Assembly (NCBI GenBank): GCA_905234705.1
Contig: CAJOIB010000005.1
Span: 1-56,784 of the forward strand
DNA length: 56,784 nucleotides
Direction of reading: 5' to 3'
Source of the DNA: an uncultured Selenomonadaceae bacterium
Lineage (GTDB): Bacteria > Bacillota > Negativicutes > Selenomonadales > Selenomonadaceae
Made by a program: the position numbers and the translations under genes. Shown piece after piece: positions 42,202-50,900 of the stretch. The notes under the pieces are model-generated. The model ran no database searches. It was not told the DNA's origin and saw only the letters and a list, made by a program, of their open reading frames with translations. How positions within the stretch are numbered: the first letter of the stretch is position 1; each line of letters begins with the position of its first letter.

Positions 42202-44853
42202 TTATTTAGTCGAACTACCTACAACCGCTTTTCTTATCAAATCCACAGGAATAATCGTAAACGCCATACCAATGACAAAAGCCCATTCAGTAAGCGTCAA
42301 GCCGAAGCAACGCAGAATTACGCCGCCAAAATACGTCATAATAACCTGCACAACCACGATTAAACCCATAACCTGCAAAAAGCCCGTGTTGCCGCCGATA
42401 TTGTCAAACAAATTCATTCTGTCGGTACGCGCATTGAACGCATTGAATACCGCCATAAAAATAAAGAACGCAAAGTAGCCCGTCATTAAATACATATTTT
42501 CATCTTCAGCGCCGACTCTAAAATGTTCGTGTGAAAAACTCGTAAGCAGGAAAACCAAGCCCATTGCAAAACACCACACCGCGCCAACGCCAATCTCGCT
42601 GTACATATAGCCATTGATAATTTTTTCGTCGCGCTTTTTAGGTTTCTCTTCCATGTAGCGGTCAAGCGCCGGTTCGCCGCCAAACGCCAGCGCCGCTAAA
42701 GTATCCATAACCAGGTTAACCCAAAGAATTTGAGTGATTGACAGCGGATTTTCAATGCCAATCAGCGGACAAACAAACGAAATCATAACCGCGCTAACGT
42801 TAATCGTCAGCTGGAAGATTATAAATTTTCTAATGCTGTTAAAAATCGTGCGCCCGTACAAAATCGCCTTGCCAATCGAACTGAAATTATTATCCAAAAT
42901 AACAATCTCGCTGGCTTCCTTAGCAACTTCAGTACCGTCGCCCATTGCAAAACCTACGTCAGCTTTTTTCAGCGCCGGTGAATCATTAACGCCGTCGCCC
43001 GTCATACCGACAACCATATTCAACTCCTGCGCGAGGCGAACCAAGCGGCTCTTATCGGTAGGCAACGCGCGCGCGATAACGCGAATCTTCGGCAAAACTT
43101 TTTTAACTTCGTCGTCGCTCATTGCATTTAATTCTGGCGAAGTCAAAACAACGTCTTCCGGATTTTTCAGCAAGCCAGCCTCTTTGGAAATAGCCATAGC
43201 AGTTTCCTTGCGGTCGCCGGTAATCATAATGACTTGGACGCCCGCCTGTTGAACCTGCGCGAGTGCGATAGGCGATTCGGGACGCACTTCATCACGAATA
43301 CCAACCGCGCCTACGAATGTTAATCCGGTAGCCGGTAATTCGCCGTTGACAATTTCGCCGTCATAAGTTGCCAGCGCCAAAACACGAATTGCGCGCTCAG
43401 CAAGTTTATCAATTTCGCGGTTAATGTGGTCAACGCCGTTAAGCGGCTGTTTCTTGCCTTGATTGTCATAGTAAAAACTGCAGCGGTCGAGCAAACGCTC
43501 AGGCGCGCCTTTCGCCAGCGTCAAATTATACGCGCCGGTAACTTTCGCCAACGAATATTTATTTTTGCTGTTAAAAGGAACTGTCTCACCAACTTTGACG
43601 TTGACGTCGTGGTCTTTGCCCAAAACAAAGCCCAACAGCGCGCGCTCAGTCGCATTGCCGCCAACAGCTTTATCGCCATTAATAACCGCCGCCGTGTTGT
43701 AGCGAACGGACAACGACATCAATTCACCAAGCGCCTTGCCGAGTTCATTGTAGGATTTATAACTTTTCGCCGTGCCGTCAAGGAAACTTACCGCCTCAAG
43801 CTGCCCTTTGGTTATAGTGCCGGTTTTATCGCTGAAAAGCAAGTTCAAACTGCCCGCCGTCTCAATACCGGAAATTTTTCTAACCAAAACATTGTCCTTG
43901 AGCATTTTACCCATATTCTGCGCTGAAACAATCGCTATCATCAGCGGCAAACCTTCCGGAACAGCCATAACAATAATTATAACCGCCAGCATAACCGCTT
44001 CAACCAAACTGTTCAGCAAATTCATCCAGTCCGAGCAATACGCCGAAATCAGCGCCATATCAAAATTGTTGTGAATGACAATGCGCTGGAACATAAACGC
44101 AACCGCAATAGCCACGCCGCCGATATAACCGAATTTACTAATCTGGTCGGCAAGGTCGCCAAGTTTCAATTTCAGCGGAGTATCGCGGTCTTCGTCAATC
44201 TGAAGTTCCTCAGCGATTTTGCCGTAGAAAGTTTTATCGCCAAGCGTAACCGTGCGCATAACCGCATTGCCGCCAGCCACAACCGCGCCGCGAAATACTT
44301 TGTGCGGATTCAAAAGGTCGTCGCTTTTCGCAGATTCTTCATCGGTTTTAGCGTCGGGCGCGGGCGTCTTAGTTTCTTCCTTAGCTTCACCGTTCAAAAT
44401 CGATTGGTCAACAGTGATTGAGCCGTCAATAATCACGCCGTCAGCCGGAATTTTATCGCCGCTCTGCAGCAAAACGCAATCGCCCATTGTTATATCGTTA
44501 ATCGGAATTTCGCCAACCGCGCCATTGCGATAAACTTTGCACTTAATCAAGGACGCCTCGCCCTGCAATTTCTGAAAGGCGCTCTCGTTTTTAAATTCAG
44601 AGAAAGTCGATACGAAAGTTGCCAACAAAACCGCCATTGCGATACCAACGGATTCGTACCATTCAGCCTTGCCCATAAATGCAAAGAATACATTCAAAAC
44701 TAACGCGAAAATTAAAATCTTGATAATCGGGTCGTCAAAATTTCCCTTGAGTTTGTCCCAAAAACCTTCACGCGCCTGCTCAGTGATTGAATTGTCGCCG
44801 TATTGCGCCTTATTCGCCTGAACCTGCGCGTCGGTTAATCCTGTTATCTTCAA
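42202..44853 (-). CDS. Calcium-translocating P-type ATPase (PMCA-like)
   Basis: An 883-residue type II P-type ATPase that probably exports Ca2+. An N-terminal cation-ATPase domain, about ten transmembrane helices with the ion-binding PEGLP, the phosphorylation loop SDKTGTITKGQ near residue 340, and the hinge TGDGVNDSPALK near residue 620 are intact. The cytosolic A-domain loop carries LNGEAKEETK instead of the common TGES form, and a charged insert (PAPDAKTDEESAK) follows it. The TTG start lies behind GGGGG and is 15 bases after a terD gene, so both are in one operon. Confidence 0.93.
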   Translation of the reverse strand: MKITGLTDAQVQANKAQYGDNSITEQAREGFWDKLKGNFDDPIIKILIFALVLNVFFAFMGKAEWYESVGIAMAVLLATFVSTFSEFKNESAFQKLQGEASLIKCKVYRNGAVGEIPINDITMGDCVLLQSGDKIPADGVIIDGSITVDQSILNGEAKEETKTPAPDAKTDEESAKSDDLLNPHKVFRGAVVAGGNAVMRTVTLGDKTFYGKIAEELQIDEDRDTPLKLKLGDLADQISKFGYIGGVAIAVAFMFQRIVIHNNFDMALISAYCSDWMNLLNSLVEAVMLAVIIIVMAVPEGLPLMIAIVSAQNMGKMLKDNVLVRKISGIETAGSLNLLFSDKTGTITKGQLEAVSFLDGTAKSYKSYNELGKALGELMSLSVRYNTAAVINGDKAVGGNATERALLGFVLGKDHDVNVKVGETVPFNSKNKYSLAKVTGAYNLTLAKGAPERLLDRCSFYYDNQGKKQPLNGVDHINREIDKLAERAIRVLALATYDGEIVNGELPATGLTFVGAVGIRDEVRPESPIALAQVQQAGVQVIMITGDRKETAMAISKEAGLLKNPEDVVLTSPELNAMSDDEVKKVLPKIRVIARALPTDKSRLVRLAQELNMVVGMTGDGVNDSPALKKADVGFAMGDGTEVAKEASEIVILDNNFSSIGKAILYGRTIFNSIRKFIIFQLTINVSAVMISFVCPLIGIENPLSITQILWVNLVMDTLAALAFGGEPALDRYMEEKPKKRDEKIINGYMYSEIGVGAVWCFAMGLVFLLTSFSHEHFRVGAEDENMYLMTGYFAFFIFMAVFNAFNARTDRMNLFDNIGGNTGFLQVMGLIVVVQVIMTYFGGVILRCFGLTLTEWAFVIGMAFTIIPVDLIRKAVVGSSTK

Positions 44854-44868
44854 CTAAAAAGCCCCCAA

Positions 44869-45471
44869 TTAAGCGAAACGTTTTATGAGCTCCTGCAAAC
44901 CAGGATCTGTCGTTCCGTTGCCAATCGCATTGAATTTCCATTCGCCATTGCGCCTGTAAACTTCGCCAGCTATCATCGCCAGCATACCGGTATAATCGTC
45001 GCTCAAATTGTAGCGGCAAAGTTCCTCGCGAGTATCGCCGTCCACAATACGAATAAAAGCGTTTTTAATCATGCCGAAATGCTGTTTGCGCTCAACCGCC
45101 TTGAAAATATTCACTACGAAAACAAGTTTGTCATACGCCGCGGGAATTTTATCAAGGTCAATGAAAATTTCTTCATCGTCGCCTTCGCCGTCGCCGGTCA
45201 AGTTATCGCCCATGTGCTTAATCGCGCCGCTCGCGTGCTCCAAATTGCCGAAATAAACAACGTCGTCAACGCTGGTAAGTTTACCGTTTTTGCAAACGAA
45301 AACCGAAGCGTCGCAGTCAATATCTTTCTTGCCGCTGAAAAGTCTCTTGAAAAAGCCGCCGCTGGGCTGTTCCGCCGCGTCCCAACCAAGTCCGACCACC
45401 AAAACCGAAAGTTTTTTGCCGTCAGATTTAACCAGATTTACTTTTTGCCCCTTCTTCAAATTGACTGACAT
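44869..45471 (-). CDS. TerD-family Ca-binding stress protein 1
   Basis: A 200-residue TerD-domain protein. LKKGQKVNLVKSD at the start, DCDASVFVCKNG, VYFGNLEHASGAIKHMGDNL and the acidic Ca-binding loop [17 protein letters not shown] are the family signature. A short Gly/Phe/Lys insert (FFKRLFSGKKD) precedes the first Asp cluster, unlike the second copy. The ATG at 45471 follows AAGGAAG. It is co-transcribed with the downstream Ca2+ ATPase. TerD proteins take part in tellurite and general stress responses; the Ca pump next to it suggests a Ca-linked role (known gene association, function inferred). Confidence 0.92.
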   Translation of the reverse strand: MSVNLKKGQKVNLVKSDGKKLSVLVVGLGWDAAEQPSGGFFKRLFSGKKDIDCDASVFVCKNGKLTSVDDVVYFGNLEHASGAIKHMGDNLTGDGEGDDEEIFIDLDKIPAAYDKLVFVVNIFKAVERKQHFGMIKNAFIRIVDGDTREELCRYNLSDDYTGMLAMIAGEVYRRNGEWKFNAIGNGTTDPGLQELIKRFA

Positions 45472-45501
45472 TTTAATCTTCCTTTCAAAAAAATTGGAGC
45501 A

Positions 45502-45605
45502 GGGCATTAGGGGTTAGGGGTTAGGGGCAAGGGGCTAGGGATTTTTCACTAGTCCCTGTACCCTTCCCACTATACCCTAAACTCCGCAAAGTCCCTACTC
45601 CCTGC
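45502..45605. repeat. G-run/C-run array 2 with canonical G-quadruplex pattern
   Basis: Six G-runs occur at 45502, 45510, 45517, 45524, 45531 and 45538. Four of them are GGGG separated by exactly 3 nt (TTA, TTA, CAA), a textbook intramolecular G-quadruplex and a near-match to TTAGGGG-type telomere repeats. A C-run half (45554-45603) can pair back with it around AT-rich spacer. The array lies between two terD genes, in the 5' leader of terD 1. Related to the array at 1312-1380. Confidence 0.7.
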
Positions 45606-45632
45606 AGAAAAATTTTTTTACAGATTCATCAA

Positions 45633-46214
45633 TTAGCCGACATTGACGCCGTAATTGCGACCAAGCGACGCAAGTCCGCCTTCAAAGCCAGAGCCAATCG
45701 CATTAAATTTCCATTCGCCCTTGTTGCGGTAAAGTTCGCCGATAACAACCGCGGTTTCAATCGAAAAATCTTCGCCCAAATCGTAGCGGATTAATTCTTC
45801 GTTGGTAGCCGCATTCACCACGCGAATAAACGCATTTTCAACTTGCCCGAAATTCTGTTTGCGCTGTTCCGCTTCGTAAATCGTAACCGTGAAGTCGATT
45901 TTTTCAACGTCAGCCGGAACTTTGTCAAGGTAAACTTTGATTTCTTCGTCGTCGCCTTCGCCTTTACCGGTGAGATTATCGCCAAGGTGTTCGACGCCGC
46001 CCGATTCGTGCTTCAAATTGCCATAGAAAACAAAATCAGCGTCACTACGAACTTTGCCATTCGCGCCGAGAAGAAAAACTGATGCGTCCAAATCGAAATC
46101 CTTGCCGCCGTCGTATTTGTTAGTATCCCAGCCGAGTCCAATCATAATTTCTTTCAAGCCAGGATTCGTTTTCGTCAAATCAACTTTCTGACCTTTAGCT
46201 AAACTTACAGCCAT
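45633..46214 (-). CDS. terD: TerD-family Ca-binding stress protein 2
   Basis: A 193-residue TerD protein close to the classical form: [57 protein letters not shown] and [19 protein letters not shown], with the Asp-rich Ca sites intact. [18 protein letters not shown] and [15 protein letters not shown] end the domain. The ATG at 46214 has a GGGGG SD. It is a diverged paralogue of the gene downstream, with the G-run/C-run array between them. Confidence 0.95.
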   Translation of the reverse strand: MAVSLAKGQKVDLTKTNPGLKEIMIGLGWDTNKYDGGKDFDLDASVFLLGANGKVRSDADFVFYGNLKHESGGVEHLGDNLTGKGEGDDEEIKVYLDKVPADVEKIDFTVTIYEAEQRKQNFGQVENAFIRVVNAATNEELIRYDLGEDFSIETAVVIGELYRNKGEWKFNAIGSGFEGGLASLGRNYGVNVG

Positions 46215-46268
46215 AAAAAAATTCCCCCTTAAAGTATTAAAACAACCGCTGATAATTTATCACAAAAT

Positions 46269-46817
46269 CTAGCGTTTTGCAACATTCACTTTTTCGATAT
46301 TCGCCGCAAAAATTGAAAATTCCATTTCGCAGTCTAAAATATTGGTTTTGCCGTCGCTCTCAATGGAGAAATTTTCAAAATTCACCAGCCGCGCGCCGTC
46401 AACAACTTCGCGAATAAAATTCAACAGCGAAATATATTCAGCTTCTGCGCGAATTTTTATGGACTGTGTTTGAATTTCGCCGCCGGAATTTTCGCCGGTT
46501 TGTACCGAATAAATCAAAATATTTTTCGCGTCCGCCAGATTGTAAAGTTCTGCAATAAATTTTTCATCGTCCATTTCAGCGGGAAAATATTCCTGCGCGA
46601 GTGCAAGGCGTTCGTCGTTCGTTTCGACAAAATCCTCAAAATTGCCGTGCCGCGTCTGCAATTTGGAAATTTCCGCGCGAATTAGTTGGATTTGCCGCGT
46701 TTCCGTTTTGAATTTTAAAATCTCGCTTTGAATTGGAAGGTAAATCAGTTGCCAATAAAAAATTCCAATCGTCGCGCAGATTAGCAGGGTTAGGAGCGGC
46801 AAAAGTTTTTTCTCCAT
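46269..46817 (-). CDS. PilO-like inner-membrane pilus assembly protein
   Basis: About 182 residues. An N-terminal transmembrane helix (about 6-24) precedes a coiled coil (about 30-60) and a small ferredoxin-like periplasmic domain. It ends with MEFSIFAANIEKV. The arrangement is that of PilO/GspM in type IV pilus and type II secretion platforms, which bridges the inner membrane and the secretin. No other pilus gene is in the window, so it may be an isolated or distant family member. The ATG at 46817 and a TTG at 46829 are both possible starts; neither has a strong SD. Confidence 0.55.
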   Translation of the reverse strand: MEKKLLPLLTLLICATIGIFYWQLIYLPIQSEILKFKTETRQIQLIRAEISKLQTRHGNFEDFVETNDERLALAQEYFPAEMDDEKFIAELYNLADAKNILIYSVQTGENSGGEIQTQSIKIRAEAEYISLLNFIREVVDGARLVNFENFSIESDGKTNILDCEMEFSIFAANIEKVNVAKR

Positions 46818-46830
46818 AAGATTTACCAAT

Positions 46831-46853
46831 AAAAAAAGGAGTCCGCAGACTCC
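46831..46853 (-). terminator. Rho-independent terminator of the rpsF-ssb-rpsR operon
   Basis: On the minus strand GGAGTC-TGCG-GACTCC is followed by seven T. It ends the ribosomal operon before the PilO-like gene. Confidence 0.85.
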
Positions 46854-46878
46854 AATAAAGTTTAACCGACCTCAAATT

Positions 46879-47109
46879 TTATTCTGCGGTGAACGGCAAA
46901 AGTGCGATATTGCGCGCGCGCTTAATAGCCACAGTCACTTGGCGCTGATGTTTGGCGCAGTTTCCGCTAATGCGGCGCGGGAGAATTTTGCCGCGCTCAG
47001 TAATGAAACGGCGAAGTTTAGCCGCGTCTTTATAATCAATCTGCTCGACTTTATCCACGCAAAACGCACAAACTTTCTTGCGCGGGCGTCTGCCTCTCTC
47101 TCTACGCAT
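46879..47109 (-). CDS. rpsR: 30S ribosomal protein S18
   Basis: A 76-residue S18 protein with [35 protein letters not shown] and the C-terminal [21 protein letters not shown]. It binds S6 on the small subunit. Two Cys pairs near the start (CAFC) are of the zinc-containing type. It is third in the rpsF-ssb-rpsR operon, 17 bases after ssb. Confidence 0.98.
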   Translation of the reverse strand: MRRERGRRPRKKVCAFCVDKVEQIDYKDAAKLRRFITERGKILPRRISGNCAKHQRQVTVAIKRARNIALLPFTAE

Positions 47110-47126
47110 GTAAACGCCTCCTTCGA

Positions 47127-47507
47127 TTAAAATGGTACGTTATCATCAAACGGCGGATCTGCTTCGGGCTCGGGTTCAGATTCAGAACTTCCGCCTTGCC
47201 TGCGCGAACTACTGCCAAATTCAATATTTTCGATTTGAATATTGACGCTGTAATGTTTCACGCCGTCTTTTCCTTCGTAATTGTCATTTTCAACGCGTCC
47301 CTCAACAATAACGCTAGAGCCTTTTTTGAGATAGCGGCTACAAAATTCAGCCGTCTTATCCCACGCCGTCAAATTGAAAAAGTCAACGGTATCTCTGCTG
47401 AAACGGCGATTTACAGCAATTCCCATTTTAGCAATCGCCTTACCGTTTTGAGTGTAGCGAATTTCGGGGTCGCGCGTCAAATTTCCGGAAAGAATTACCT
47501 TGTTCAT
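47127..47507 (-). CDS. ssb: Single-stranded DNA-binding protein
   Basis: A 126-residue SSB. The OB-fold ([15 protein letters not shown] to [11 protein letters not shown]) is followed by a short acidic tail ending DDNVPF, the partner-binding C-terminal tip. The ATG at 47507 is chosen because it gives the standard [10 protein letters not shown] opening. It sits one base from the rpsF stop and 17 from rpsR, the classic operon. Confidence 0.98.
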   Translation of the reverse strand: MNKVILSGNLTRDPEIRYTQNGKAIAKMGIAVNRRFSRDTVDFFNLTAWDKTAEFCSRYLKKGSSVIVEGRVENDNYEGKDGVKHYSVNIQIENIEFGSSSRRQGGSSESEPEPEADPPFDDNVPF

Positions 47508-47508
47508 A

Positions 47509-47802
47509 TTAAGCCTCGTCTTCGTCAGTGCGAACAATCATGTGCTTAAGAATTTCGTCAGTGATTTTCAAAACGCGGTCGCATTCATTGACGCAATCCG
47601 GTTCGCAAGTCACGTAGAAAATAACGTAGAAACCTTCAGATTCCTTTTTGATGTCGTAAGCCAGGCGACGTCTGCCCCAACGATCTTCTTTGTCGATAGT
47701 GCCGCCGTTAGCCGCGATAAGTTTGGAAAACTTTTCGATAACTGCGTTAGTAGCCTCTTCCTCAAGCGGTCTGATTATGAAAACTACTTCATACTTTCTC
47801 AA
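47509..47802 (-). CDS. rpsF: 30S ribosomal protein S6
   Basis: A 97-residue S6 protein (LRKYEVVFIIRP start, RRLAYDIKKESEGFYVIFYV, HMIVRTDED end). The start is a TTG 7 bases after GGAGGTG, so the codon is read as Met and the first residues are MRKYEVVF. It leads the operon and is preceded by a leader hairpin and a clear promoter. Confidence 0.98.
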   Translation of the reverse strand: MRKYEVVFIIRPLEEEATNAVIEKFSKLIAANGGTIDKEDRWGRRRLAYDIKKESEGFYVIFYVTCEPDCVNECDRVLKITDEILKHMIVRTDEDEA

Positions 47803-47868
47803 AAAAATACACCTCCTCCGTGGTCTGTGGCTCGGCATTTCTCCGAGCAGGGAAGTAACCGGATTAGA
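47803..47868 (-). promoter_or_regulatory. rpsF leader, possible S6:S18 autoregulatory element
   Basis: The 5' leader of rpsF holds the stem CTCGG-AGAAATG-CCGAG and then CCACGGAGGAGG, in which an ACGG segment overlaps the SD. Known rpsF leaders bind the S6:S18 complex through a hairpin with CCG and CACGG elements. The match is suggestive and rests on position plus short sequence only. Confidence 0.35.
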
Positions 47869-47897
47869 ATTATAGCACCGGTAATTTTTTTTAGCAA
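47869..47897 (-). promoter_or_regulatory. Sigma-A-type promoter for rpsF-ssb-rpsR
   Basis: On the minus strand TTGCTA, 17 nt, TATAAT. The start of transcription would be about 60 bases upstream of the rpsF TTG. Confidence 0.7.
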
Positions 47898-47949
47898 GTA
47901 GGAAATTTTTAATCTGCAAAGAATTTTTTCAACGAAAGGAGACGGTTTG

Positions 47950-50900
47950 ATGGCAGAAATTGTAATAAAAACGCAAGAAAATTTCAAAGGCAAAATTTAT
48001 GCCTACACAACGCCAGGTGTAACCTATCACGAAGGCTGGCTGAAAATTGGCTACACCGAGCAAGATGTTGAAACGCGAATTAAACAACAAACGCATACTG
48101 CCGGAATTAATTATATCATTCAGTGGGTTATCGGCGCGCCGTGCAATATCAAGGATACCGATTTTCACCGATATCTCATTGATAAATACAAAATCCCGCG
48201 CGATAAAAAATATATCGAATGGTTTAAGATTGATCCGAACGTTGCTAAAAAATATCTTGAAGAATTTAATCTTGGCAAAACTAAAAATAAAATTGAAATT
48301 ATATGCCAAAGTTACGACCTGCGCACTGAGCAACAGCAAGCCGTCGACATTACGAAAAAATATTTTGAGGACGGTACAAAGCCACGCGAATTTTTATGGA
48401 ATGCTAAGCCGCGTTTCGGAAAAACTTTGACTGCGTACGATTTTATTTTGCAAATTGGCGCGCAGAAAGTTTTAATCGTGACAAATCGCCCCAGCATTGC
48501 AAATTCTTGGTTCGACGATTTCAAAACTTTTATTTCGTGGCGCGAAGAAAATTATAAATTTGTCAGCAAAACCGACGCCCTTAAAAATCAAGAAATTTTA
48601 AGCCGCGAAGAATTTATAAAGCTGTTCGACAGTGACACCAGCGATAACAAACCGCGTATGATCGCCTTTGTCAGTTTGCAGGATTTGAAAGGATCTAAAC
48701 ATTTCGGCGGCACTGGCAAGGAAAAGTTGGACTGGATTAAGGATTTGGAATTTGATTTGCTCATTGTTGACGAAGCGCACGAAGGTGTTGACACTCATCG
48801 AACGGAAGAGGCTTTTAAAAATATCAAACGCAATTTTACGCTGTACCTGTCCGGCACGCCGTTTAAAGCCCTTGCTAATGATAAATTTCGCGAAGATCAG
48901 ATTTTCAACTGGTCCTATGAAGATGAGCAAGCCGCTAAAAATAATTGGGGTGCTGAATTTGCTAATCCTTATTCGGATTTGCCGAAAATGAATCTGTTCA
49001 GTTACCAACTTTCAAAAATTATTCTCGATAAAATCAACGCCGGTATCGCTTTTAATGATGAGAATTTCGATTACGCATTTGATTTGAATGAACTTTTTCG
49101 TACAGAAAATAGTAAATTTATCTACGAAGATAAGGTTAAAAAATTTCTTGACGCTTTGACAAAAAATAAAAAATTTCCATTCACAGCGGAATTTCGCGCA
49201 GAATTGAAACATACCTTTTGGCTGATGTATCGCGTTGACAGCATTAAGGCGATGGCTAAACTTTTGAAGGAGCACGAAATTTTTAGCGAATATGAAATTG
49301 TCATAGCGGCGGGCGACGGCAAAGTTGACGAATCCGACGAAAAACTCAATCAAAAAAGTTTGGCGAAAGTTAGGGATGCTATTGCTAATCACGACAAAAC
49401 TATCACGTTAAGCGTCGGGCAACTTACCACCGGCGTCACTGTTCCCGAATGGACAGCTGTTTTAATGCTCAGTAATATTCAAAGCGCGGCAGAATATATG
49501 CAAGCGGCTTTTCGTGCTCAAAATCCTTATGTTCACCAAATCGGCGATAAAACTTTCCGCAAAACTAACTGTTATATTTTTGACTTCGCTCCCGAACGTA
49601 CGTTGAAAATTTATGATCAGTTCGCCAATAACCTAAAAACCGGCGGCGGTTCTCGGCGAGAAAATATTGAAAAGCTGAAAAATTTTTTCCCCGTGCTGGC
49701 TGAAGATGACAACGGCGAAATGATTGAACTTGACGCCGAAAAAATTATATCCTTGCCGCAAATTATCACTGCGCAAAAAGTTGTCGATACCGGATTTATG
49801 AGCAATGAACTTTTTGCAAATATTACTCACGTATTCGGCGCGCCTCAAAGCGTCGTTGCTGTCATTGAAAAATTTATCCCCGACGATACGCCCGAAAATA
49901 AGAAAATTAAAATCAATGCGGAAGATATTAAAGGCGTGCAGGTAGATTCGGACGGGAACGTAATTATCAATAAAACTGAGGCGCATTTAGGCAAAAAATC
50001 TAAGCGTGATAAAAAACCCGTCGCGCAGGACGTTAAGGAAATTGCTGCTGAAATTACCGAAAATCTCAAAGCCGCCGGTTATGACATTAATAAAAATGTT
50101 ACCAAGAAAATTGAGAGCCGCCTCAAAAATGACACCAGCGAAGAAAATATTGACAAGGTCGAACAGGAGATTATAAATCTGCTCGAAACTAAAAAAGCTA
50201 ATGCCAAAAAAGAATCCATTGAGGCGAAAATTCGGGCGCACTTGCGCGGCTTTGCCCGTACCGTTCCCAGTTTTATTATGGCGTATGGCAACAGAAATTT
50301 GACGCTGGCGAATTTTGAAACTTACATTGACGATGAAACTTTCAAAGACGTTACCGGCATTGACAAGGCGGATTTTCGATTTCTGCGCGACGGCGGCGTT
50401 CGTAACGGCGAAAATTTTGCAGGACATTTATTCGACGAAGAAATTTTCAACGCCGCTGTTCAAGAATTTCTCAACCGCAAAGACGAACTCGCGGATTATT
50501 TCGACGAGAGCCACGACAAAGATATTTTCGACTACATACCGCCGCAAAAAACTAGTCAGATCTTCACGCCGCGCTTTATCGTCAAGGCAATGGTTGACGC
50601 GCTCGCCGCTGAATCGCCCAATATTTTCTGCAACCCCAATCAAATTTTTATCGACCCGTATATGAAATCCGGCATGTACATTACCGAAATTGTCAAGCGG
50701 CTCTTTAAAAATCTTCGCGCAGATTTCGCCAGCGACGCCGATTGTTTGCGCCACATTTTGGAAAATCAAGTTTACGGCTTCGCGCCAAATGAAATTATTT
50801 ATCGAATCGCCACGGAATATATTTTCGGCAGGCACAAGGATATTCAGCGCAGGAATTTTTTCCGCAGAGATTTAACTGACGTTGTGCAAACCGGCGATGC

